From: an uncultured Clostridia bacterium
GTDB lineage: Bacteria > Bacillota > Clostridia > Oscillospirales > Ruminococcaceae
Length of the DNA: 6,318 nucleotides
NCBI GenBank assembly: GCA_945931735.1
Contig: CAMEPN010000114.1
Coordinates: forward strand, 1 to 6,318
Reading direction: 5' to 3'
Part shown: positions 1-4,597 of the stretch, one piece after another
Numbering within the stretch: position 1 is the stretch's first letter
Layout: every line of letters starts with the position of its first letter
The notes under the pieces: model-generated
The model's database searches: none
Seen by the model: the letters and a program-made list of their open reading frames with translations, nothing else
Told to the model about the DNA's origin: nothing
Translations under genes and position numbers: made by a program

Positions 1-570
1 CCCATGATGGAAATGATCGAAAATCAGGTGTATCTTGCCCAAGGCGCTTATGCCAAGGTGATCGGACGCAGCGAGGGACAGCTGGCCGTGTGCGAAGCAA
101 TGCCCTCTGCGCTGGTCGCACTGCATATCCGCATTCAGACCGCGGCGGCATATGAGATGCTGGGAAAATCTGAGGAAGCGCACGAGTGGCTCTCAAGGGC
201 GCTTTCCGATGCCGCACCGGACGGCTTTGTGATGCCGTTTGTGGAGAACTACGACCGCTTGCAGCCGATACTGGCGCGGAAAACAAAGAGCGACTTTGTC
301 GCGAGGATTATAGAGCTTGGCGAAGCGGGAAAATCACGAAAAGCGGCAAACTCCCGCCCGCCTGTGTTCGATGTGCTGACACAGCGGGAATATGAGATTG
401 TAAATCTGATGATGCAGCGGCTTACTAACCGCGAGATAGCGGAAAGGCTGTTTCTCTCCGAGGGCAGCGTCAAGCAGTATGTGAATCAGATCTATTCCAA
501 GCTTCATATCGAGGGCGACACCCGAACCAAGAGAAAGCAGCTTGCCGAGCTTGTCTTACAAAAAACCTAA
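1..570 (+). CDS. LuxR/MalT-type transcriptional regulator, C-terminal part (5' partial)
   Basis: The frame is open to the left edge (the codon before ATG 4 is CCC and there is no stop), so the ATG at 4 is probably internal and the gene starts outside the window. Counting from that ATG, residues ~1-90 are helical with Ala/Leu-rich TPR-like character, ending in FVMPFVENYDRL. That resembles the GFVxPFxxE stretch found just before the DNA-binding domain of MalT/LAL-type regulators. Residues ~121-186 are a LuxR-family helix-turn-helix: LTQREYEIVNLM, then the core TNREIAERLFLSEGSVKQYV with the recognition helix, then IYSKLHI. The protein should bind DNA as a dimer and activate transcription. The full-length family usually carries an N-terminal STAND-type ATPase, not visible here. 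A shorter LuxR protein is possible. The HTH call is secure; the subfamily is inferred. Confidence 0.85.
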   Translation, partial: PMMEMIENQVYLAQGAYAKVIGRSEGQLAVCEAMPSALVALHIRIQTAAAYEMLGKSEEAHEWLSRALSDAAPDGFVMPFVENYDRLQPILARKTKSDFVARIIELGEAGKSRKAANSRPPVFDVLTQREYEIVNLMMQRLTNREIAERLFLSEGSVKQYVNQIYSKLHIEGDTRTKRKQLAELVLQKT

Positions 571-593
571 CCTTTGGTTAATTTTTATTTTAT

Positions 594-630
594 AAAATCC
601 ATTGTACAATATTTTACAGTGGATTTTTTT
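594..630 (+). terminator. Intrinsic terminator after the LuxR-type gene
   Basis: Arms 594-606 (AAAATCCATTGTA) and 615-627 pair over 13 positions with one wobble pair, around an 8-base loop. The T run at 624-630 overlaps the right arm. It lies 23 bases after the stop of the regulator gene. The left arm is A-rich but not flanked by an A tract, so function is expected mainly on the plus strand. Confidence 0.75.
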
Positions 631-672
631 ATTGCTTTTTAATGGATGGATAAATAGTGGAGGAGAATTATT

Positions 673-912
673 CTGGAACGAAAATATATTTCGGCGGTCA
701 GACCGCTGGACAATTTTATACTGCAAGTCGATTTTGTGTCCGGCAGCCGTCTGTTGCTGGACATGAAGACGTATCTTGACAAGATACGTTTTCGGTCGCT
801 TGCAGATGCGCAGGTGTGGAGCAGCGCTGTGACCAACGGTATTTTTGTCCGCTTCGGCAATGTCGAACTGAGCCACGATGAAATACTGTCCATGGTAGAT
901 TCACTTATCTGA
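673..912 (+). CDS. DUF2442-like small protein with a non-canonical start
   Basis: This 79-residue frame has no ATG, GTG or TTG near its 5' end. A stop (TAG 655-657) closes the frame upstream, and a strong GGAGGAG at 659-665 precedes ATT (667), ATT (670) and CTG (673). CTG 673 is chosen because it lies 7 bases after the ribosome binding site. The product begins ERKYISAVRPLDNFILQVDF, continues with LLLDMKTYL, and ends with NGIFVRFGNVELSHDEIL. This matches my recollection of the DUF2442 pattern: 'PLDNY.L.V.F.NG', 'D.K..L', then a W/F-rich stretch ending in 'L..DEI'. DUF2442 proteins are small cytosolic proteins of unknown function, often paired with DUF4160 in predicted toxin-antitoxin pairs. 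No DUF4160 partner is visible. The stop overlaps the ribosome binding site of the next start. The coding frame is convincing; the family and start are less certain, and a start lost by mutation is possible. Confidence 0.6.
   Translation: MERKYISAVRPLDNFILQVDFVSGSRLLLDMKTYLDKIRFRSLADAQVWSSAVTNGIFVRFGNVELSHDEILSMVDSLI
765..793. repeat. Intragenic inverted repeat, 9-bp perfect core
   Basis: ACGTATCTT (769-777), spacer GAC (778-780), AAGATACGT (781-789) is a perfect palindrome. Pairing extends outward to 765 and 793 with one G-U wobble, giving a 13-bp stem over a 3-base loop. It lies inside the DUF2442-like frame and codes for MKTYLDKIRF. It could be an operator-like site, a hairpin in the mRNA, or chance. 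Confidence 0.5.
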
Positions 913-925
913 AAGGAGAAAAAAT

Positions 926-994
926 ATGAAAAAACGAGTTAAGTATAGGCGGCGGAGGCGGCGGAAGTGTACCCACCATCCCGGATCCCATTGA
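926..994 (+). pseudogene. Displaced 5' end of the dockerin gene (out-of-frame start)
   Basis: ATG 926 follows AAAGGAGAA (912-920) at good spacing and begins MKKRVKY, as many Gram-positive signal peptides do. No hydrophobic core follows. The frame instead reads a run of six arginines and stops at TGA 992-994 after 22 residues. Those arginine codons are the same GGC/GGA bases that, one frame over, encode the Gly6-Ser linker of the dockerin protein. The start and the downstream coding region are therefore in different frames (a +1 shift is needed), and the signal peptide is missing. Deletion of the gene's 5' portion, or a small indel in the A6 run at 929-934, would explain this. A sequencing error could restore the frame but not the signal peptide. 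Confidence 0.55.
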
Positions 995-1016
995 CCCAGC
1001 TATCAACGGCGCTTCA

Positions 1017-1670
1017 ATGAACTGGAGCGATATCGCAGCCGCACTTGCGAAATTGGCGAACGGTTCGGAAGTAACGATCGAGCTTAACGGCAACACCACA
1101 GTTCCCGTCGAGGTCATCAAGGTCATCGACGAGCGCGACCTCAAGGTAACATTCGTTTGTGACAGCGTTAAGAGCTGGAAAACGGACGGCGCGGAGATAA
1201 CAACTCCTGCGGCGGCAGACCTTTCAATTCTCACGACAAGCAAGCTGAAAACAGACACTCTGCGCGGTATTTCGGGACTTCAGTTCATGATGAACAATAC
1301 GAATATCCCGACCGACCTTGGAATCGCATTCAAGACCGAGCACTCGGGCAAGTTTGCAAACCTCTATCAGAACGTTGACGGCAAGTTTAGGTTCTTAACC
1401 TGTGCAAAGCTCGGCGCGGACGGAAAGGTTATCCTGTCCGATGTTACCGAAAAGGGCAATTATGTATCAATGCTCTGCGAATACAGCGACAGACCCGGCG
1501 ATATGAATAACGACGGCGTATTGAACGCTATGGACGCTGCGGCTATCCTCAAAGACATCGTAGGTCTTGAGGCTGGCAAAAATCCGCTTATGGCGGACTT
1601 TAGCGGCGACGGCAAAGTAAACGCTCCGGACGCAGCGGCAATACTGAAAAGAGTTGTTGGTTTAGCGTGA
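1017..1670 (+). CDS. Type I dockerin domain protein, 5' truncated
   Basis: From ATG 1017 the product is 217 residues, but this ATG has no ribosome binding site. The same frame is open upstream from 930 and encodes a linker, GGGGGGSVPTIPDPIDPA, so the annotated start is only nominal. Residues ~1-61 form a small module (WSDIAAALAKLANGSEVTIE, then NGNTTVP) and ~80-157 form a second beta-rich region. Residues 160-217 are a type I dockerin with two calcium-loop repeats: GDMNNDGVLNAMDAAAILKD (D162, N164, D166, D173) and ADFSGDGKVNAPDAAAILKR (D194, S196, D198, D205). Dockerins bind cohesin modules on scaffoldins and attach secreted enzymes or surface proteins to a cellulosome-like complex. No catalytic domain and no signal peptide remain, so this is probably the tail of a larger secreted protein that is no longer exported. 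The dockerin call is firm; functionality is doubtful. Confidence 0.85.
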   Translation: MNWSDIAAALAKLANGSEVTIELNGNTTVPVEVIKVIDERDLKVTFVCDSVKSWKTDGAEITTPAAADLSILTTSKLKTDTLRGISGLQFMMNNTNIPTDLGIAFKTEHSGKFANLYQNVDGKFRFLTCAKLGADGKVILSDVTEKGNYVSMLCEYSDRPGDMNNDGVLNAMDAAAILKDIVGLEAGKNPLMADFSGDGKVNAPDAAAILKRVVGLA

Positions 1671-1688
1671 TCGCAACCTAATAGCAAC

Positions 1689-1720
1689 GAAATGGGCGTA
1701 CAGAAATGTGCGCCCATTTC
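1689..1720 (+). terminator. GAAA-tetraloop hairpin after the dockerin gene
   Basis: GAAATGGGCG (1689-1698) pairs perfectly with CGCCCATTTC (1711-1720). Five more pairs, including one G-U, close on a GAAA loop at 1703-1706, giving a 15-bp stem 18 bases after the stop codon. The tail is AATATATA, not a T run. It may therefore terminate weakly or act as a 3' stabilising structure. Confidence 0.6.
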
Positions 1721-1749
1721 AATATATACGAAAAATCCGGAATTCTTGA

Positions 1750-1884
1750 ACAAGTCTTTACCTTGCAACAACGGTCTGTATCCTGCCTAAAAACGTAGAA
1801 GATTCTATGCTGCCCTCTCGCAAATTGCGTAAGCTCGGCGCGCATTGGAATAACATCGTTGGTTTTTTTGAGGAAAATATGTAA
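1750..1884 (+). pseudogene. Possible transposase C-terminal remnant
   Basis: This frame is open from just after TGA 1747-1749 to TAA 1882-1884, about 44 codons. It starts TSLYLATTVCILPKN and ends LGAHWNNIVGFFEENM. The SLYLAT stretch followed by a W-containing, Phe-rich tail resembles the C-termini of Mutator/IS256-type transposases as I recall them. The only in-frame ATG (1807) lacks a ribosome binding site. No terminal inverted repeats or rest of the transposase were found here. It may be a decayed scrap or a chance open frame; confidence is low. Confidence 0.25.
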
Positions 1885-1887
1885 AGG

Positions 1888-1909
1888 GATATTGACAATA
1901 TCATTTTTT
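1888..1909 (+). terminator. Short hairpin with T run
   Basis: GATATT (1888-1893) and AATATC (1897-1902) pair over a GAC loop and are followed by ATTTTTTC (T run 1904-1909). It lies at the 3' ends of both the plus-strand remnant and the minus-strand gene ending at 1909. Only the plus strand has the T run. The stem is short and AT-rich, so the call is tentative. Confidence 0.4.
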
Positions 1910-2598
1910 CATGAGGTCATATTATACTTTCTGACAAAACCTGAACCATTTATAGCAAACTCTCCCGCGTCAAAATTTATCATAAAATCATAGGGCGAAC
2001 TTATTGGACTTGACTGAATATGAGGTACATAAACATCAAATAGCAGCTTACCTTTCATCATGTGTGACTTTTCATCATATTCAATGCCTTTGAGCGTTAG
2101 GCTCCTGAATTCCTGGTCATCGTAAATGACTCTGGAAACGAGATTATCACCCAAAATCCAATTATAGCCATGCGGTTCGTAGGGTCCGTAATTTTCAATC
2201 ATATGCTCCATACTGTAAGGAAGAACAAAAGATCCCAAGATTATTCTGCCATTCATTTGATTACCATCATCATGATCCTTGAAAATACCGATACTGAACG
2301 GAGCAGTAAAATTAAGCGAGTATTGCGTATTTTTCAAGTCGAAAAATATCTTATTTGATGGCGGCTCGGCAATTATGTAATAAAGTATTTCACCCTGAGC
2401 ATAAATATTCTGAATAGGTCGATTTTCATAAGGTATATTAACCATAGATTTACCGGTTTTAATTACCTCTTCGCCGCTGATCTTCTTTGTCAGTTTGCCA
2501 TCAGAGAATATAAACTCATCGTCTGCACGAACTATGCGTGGACCCTCTGAATCCGGGGCTTCATTCGGCTTATAAATAACTCTCTCATACTCTTTCAT
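1909..2598 (-). CDS. Hypothetical protein, family not recognised
   Basis: The product is 229 residues, starting MKEYERVIYK. The start at 2598 is chosen because a perfect AGGAGG (complement of 2606-2611) lies 7 bases upstream; the frame continues up to an ATG at 2727, but that start has no such site. The protein has no cysteines, no signal peptide and no membrane segment. It is rich in D/E and aromatic residues with alternating strand-like stretches (GEILYYII, MKGKLLFDVYVPH, DFMINFDAGEFAINGSGFVR), suggesting a soluble, mainly beta fold. Immunity proteins and mobile-element cargo can look like this, but no motif supports a specific function. The DNA is clearly poorer in GC than the genes on its right: counted by eye, 2041-2100 has 23 of 60 G/C against 36 of 60 at 3361-3420. 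It stands alone on its strand, consistent with recent acquisition. Confidence 0.7.
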   Translation of the reverse strand: MKEYERVIYKPNEAPDSEGPRIVRADDEFIFSDGKLTKKISGEEVIKTGKSMVNIPYENRPIQNIYAQGEILYYIIAEPPSNKIFFDLKNTQYSLNFTAPFSIGIFKDHDDGNQMNGRIILGSFVLPYSMEHMIENYGPYEPHGYNWILGDNLVSRVIYDDQEFRSLTLKGIEYDEKSHMMKGKLLFDVYVPHIQSSPISSPYDFMINFDAGEFAINGSGFVRKYNMTS

Positions 2599-2686
2599 TA
2601 CTGTTCCTCCTGTTATAAAATATCCGACACCCTTGCAAAAGCAGGCACGGACCGGGTTCAAGGTTGATGATCTATAATTGGAAAGG

Positions 2687-2699
2687 TTCGTCCAACGAA
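2687..2699. repeat. Small palindrome upstream of the minus-strand gene
   Basis: TTCGT (2687-2691), CCA, ACGAA (2695-2699) is a perfect 5-bp inverted repeat about 90 bases upstream of the start at 2598. It could be an operator half-site pair, but it is short enough to be chance. Confidence 0.2.
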
Positions 2700-2770
2700 T
2701 CTTCGCTGACTGCAAAGAGAAAGACACATTTTGTTACGGAATATGCACTTACAATATACAGCAGTTACTA

Positions 2771-2799
2771 TTGACATCAGATGATTTTAGTGATAAAAT
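2771..2799 (+). promoter_or_regulatory. Strong sigma-70-type promoter with extended -10
   Basis: TTGACA (2771-2776) is a perfect -35 box. After 17 bases comes TAAAAT (2794-2799), preceded by TGA (2791-2793), which forms an extended -10. Transcription should start near 2806. The next sizeable plus-strand gene is the WYL regulator at 3158, so this promoter would give it a leader of about 350 bases, or make a separate small transcript. Confidence 0.7.
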
Positions 2800-2806
2800 A
2801 TAAAAG

Positions 2807-2848
2807 ATGAGTTCTGAATCGAGAGCCGCGACCTTAAAGCCCCGATGA
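2807..2848 (+). other. Possible leaderless 13-codon reading frame
   Basis: ATG 2807 lies 8 bases after the -10 box, essentially at the predicted transcription start, with no ribosome binding site. It encodes MSSESRAATLKPR and a stop. It could be a leaderless peptide, a leader peptide, or chance; there is no independent evidence of translation. Confidence 0.15.
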
Positions 2849-2904
2849 CATATAGCAGTATTCAAAGCTGTTTCGGTAAAAACACAGATTATTAACCTTT
2901 CGGA

Positions 2905-2979
2905 TTATAGAATTTTCATCAGATCATTATAAATGCCGGCTATTTCCTTTACGTGACCCATGTAATGATGCCGACGCAT
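2905..2979 (-). other. Possible 24-residue reading frame or gene remnant
   Basis: On the minus strand ATG 2979 opens a 24-codon frame ending MGHVKEIAGIYNDLMKIL and TAA (2905-2907). The residue pattern looks like a real amphipathic helix. It lies 23 bases downstream of a minus-strand -10 box at 3002-3007, but no ribosome binding site is visible. It is not hydrophobic like typical type I toxins. It may be a decayed gene end. Confidence 0.2.
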
Positions 2980-3001
2980 AACGATTGATGAATGTAGTTA
3001 T

Positions 3002-3030
3002 ATAATAACATAGATTTTCCCGGTTGTCCA
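3002..3030 (-). promoter_or_regulatory. Minus-strand sigma-70-type promoter
   Basis: Read on the minus strand, TGGACA (3030-3025) is followed after exactly 17 bases by TATTAT (3007-3002). Transcription would start near 2995 and run toward the hypothetical gene starting at 2598, crossing the plus-strand transcript made from 2806. No better minus-strand promoter was found between 2612 and 2760. Confidence 0.5.
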
Positions 3031-3157
3031 TACATTTTTGTGCGTTGTGAAATTACTTTTTCAGAATTACCAAATGATGATATACCGGCAGGTCGATAGC
3101 AACAAGTTTTGACTATACCAAACGGCTGCCGCTCATATTGCCGAAAGGAGAACGATC

Positions 3158-4486
3158 ATGCCTGACAAAACATCGGAAAGACCCTCTGAAAAACAGAAGC
3201 TTTATCTCACCGAGTTCGATATATTAAGATATCTCATCAACAACAGCTCCGCTGAGCGGCCTGTTTCAATTAATGATATCGCCGCCTATTACACCGCCTG
3301 CATAGATCAAGCCTATGCAAACGGCATATTTGACCACCATCTGCTGACTCCCGAAATGCTTTCGTCCGTTGAAAAGCTCATCGGCGGTCAGCTGCACAGC
3401 GACGCCGCGCTTATCAACGAGAGCGTCCGCACCTATATCAAGCGCTTCATAATGCGCTGCTGCGGTATGGAAATACTCCCCGGAATAACGTTGGAATGCG
3501 TGAAGAAAAGCCGGCAGTTCGTATCCGGAGACAGAAACTACTATGTCCGTATGCCGTTCACCGAAACCCAGACAGTTCTGCTCCGCGACGCGATAAGCGT
3601 GTATTCCTATGCCGAGCCGGAGGAAACCGCTAAGATCGTCGACGCGCTCAACAGACTTACGCCGGTTTATAACCGTGAAATATATTCCCCCGAGCTTGCC
3701 GATTCTGACAAGTACAAGGGGAGCTGCTTCAAAAATCTTGAGGAGATACGAAAGGCGTTCGTGCCCGTTAATGAAAGCTCCGTCGCCGCTTCTGCGCAGC
3801 GCTGTCAGCAGAATAAAATACCGAAAAAGCTGCGCTTTATTTATTGCAGGTACAATGCTAAAAAGGAACTGGAGCCGATGCCTTCAAAAGACGGTACGGT
3901 CGAGCGCGTAGTTGATCCGGTGAAAATACTCTGGGCTAACGGCTACTATTATCTTGTAACATTCCGACTGTCCGAAAAAAATGAGCCGAAGTACATAAAT
4001 TATCGGATAGACCGCATAAAAGACGTGAAATGCCTTGACGAATACGCCGAGCCGCTTTCGGAGCATCTCCCGCGAAGCGTCCGCCGCGTCGTGGATATAA
4101 GGAAGCAGCTTAACTCGACGGGCGGCTCGGCGAGGATAGACAAGGCTCTCGCCGAATCCGCAAGGCGAGTTGACGACAATGGTTTTTCCTCGGCAGGTTA
4201 CAGGTCCAAACACCCTGTTATGTACACCGGAGATACCGTTCCTGTTATAAGGATAAAGTGCAGCGAAGCTCTCATGAACAACGCCATAGACACATTCGGA
4301 TTTGACTTTGCCATCGAGCAGGCAGATGAACCGGGAATGCTTATACTAACCCTGCGCGATACGGCACCGTACGGCGTGAAAATGTGGGCGCTTGAATACG
4401 GCGACAGCTGCGAGGTACTCGAGCCGCAGTCGCTGCGCGATTCCATAAAGGAAACCATAATGCGGCTGAACAAATCATATATGTAA
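3158..4486 (+). CDS. WYL-domain transcriptional regulator
   Basis: The product is 442 residues, with AAAGGAG (3144-3150) 7 bases before ATG. Residues ~15-50 could form a winged helix (LTEFDILRYLINNSSAERPV then SINDIAAYY), though it is divergent from classic DeoR-type HTHs. The WYL domain spans roughly 190-295. Its core is VDPVKILWANGYYYLVTF, where the name-giving W-Y-L reads Y-Y-L (264-266), followed by YINYRIDRIKDV with the conserved Arg residues that line the ligand groove. Residues ~362-442 fit the C-terminal extension (WCX) of these proteins, ending in MWALEYGDSCEVLEPQSLRD. WYL regulators sense a ligand, probably nucleic acid or nucleotide in several cases, and repress or activate transcription, often near defence genes. 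It ends at its own terminator, and the AAA+ gene starts 112 bases later as its own unit. The target is unknown; autoregulation through the long leader is possible. Confidence 0.85.
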   Translation: MPDKTSERPSEKQKLYLTEFDILRYLINNSSAERPVSINDIAAYYTACIDQAYANGIFDHHLLTPEMLSSVEKLIGGQLHSDAALINESVRTYIKRFIMRCCGMEILPGITLECVKKSRQFVSGDRNYYVRMPFTETQTVLLRDAISVYSYAEPEETAKIVDALNRLTPVYNREIYSPELADSDKYKGSCFKNLEEIRKAFVPVNESSVAASAQRCQQNKIPKKLRFIYCRYNAKKELEPMPSKDGTVERVVDPVKILWANGYYYLVTFRLSEKNEPKYINYRIDRIKDVKCLDEYAEPLSEHLPRSVRRVVDIRKQLNSTGGSARIDKALAESARRVDDNGFSSAGYRSKHPVMYTGDTVPVIRIKCSEALMNNAIDTFGFDFAIEQADEPGMLILTLRDTAPYGVKMWALEYGDSCEVLEPQSLRDSIKETIMRLNKSYM

Positions 4487-4512
4487 TTATGCCTTTTTTG
4501 AAACAATTTCTG

Positions 4513-4548
4513 TGCCCGTACAAATTTGTGCGGGCATATTCTTTTTTT
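4513..4548 (+). terminator. Strong intrinsic terminator after the WYL gene
   Basis: TGCCCGTACAAA (4513-4524) pairs with TTTGTGCGGGCA (4525-4536) with one G-U wobble; the innermost bases form the loop. TATTC and then seven T follow (4542-4548). It lies 27 bases after the stop and separates the WYL gene from the AAA+ gene. Confidence 0.9.
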
Positions 4549-4550
4549 GC

Positions 4551-4559
4551 TGTTATAAT
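4551..4559 (+). promoter_or_regulatory. Extended -10 promoter of the AAA+ gene
   Basis: TGTTATAAT (4551-4559) is a perfect TATAAT with the TG extension one base upstream. The -35 position (about 4531-4536) falls in the terminator's right arm and reads CGGGCA, so there is no -35 box. The predicted start near 4566 leaves a leader of about 32 bases containing AAAGGAG (4584-4590) before ATG 4598. Confidence 0.65.
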
Positions 4560-4597
4560 TAAGGCAAGATCAAGGTGCGACAGAAAGGAGTAATAAA

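Larger units (their letters stand above)
2849..3143. other. Intergenic stretch without a large gene
   Basis: Apart from the minus-strand promoter and the 24-codon frame, this AT-rich stretch shows no tRNA, no recognised riboswitch and no direct repeat array. A weak GTTAT/ATAAC hairpin spans 2997-3009. No clear terminator is seen for a transcript from 2806, so it may read through into the WYL gene. Confidence 0.4.

Noticed and set aside
926..948. Programmed -1 frameshift at the A6 run to rescue the dockerin frame
   Set aside because: The dockerin frame is +1 relative to ATG 926, so a -1 slip gives the wrong frame; the signal peptide would still be absent.
905..1258. 117-residue minus-strand frame ending in a proline run
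   Set aside because: It is the complement of the Gly-rich linker and dockerin-protein coding region; the dockerin frame is real.
2599..2727. N-terminal extension of the minus-strand gene to ATG 2727
   Set aside because: The ATG at 2598 has a perfect AGGAGG 7 bases upstream, while 2727 has none; the extension has odd composition.
3109..3139. TTGACT followed by CATATT as a promoter just before the WYL gene
   Set aside because: The spacing is 19 bases, the -10 is poor, and the start would fall within the ribosome binding site.
3158..4486. WYL protein as a Cas13d (type VI-D) accessory
   Set aside because: Cas13d loci in Ruminococcus-like bacteria carry WYL proteins, but no CRISPR repeats and no HEPN nuclease gene are in the window.
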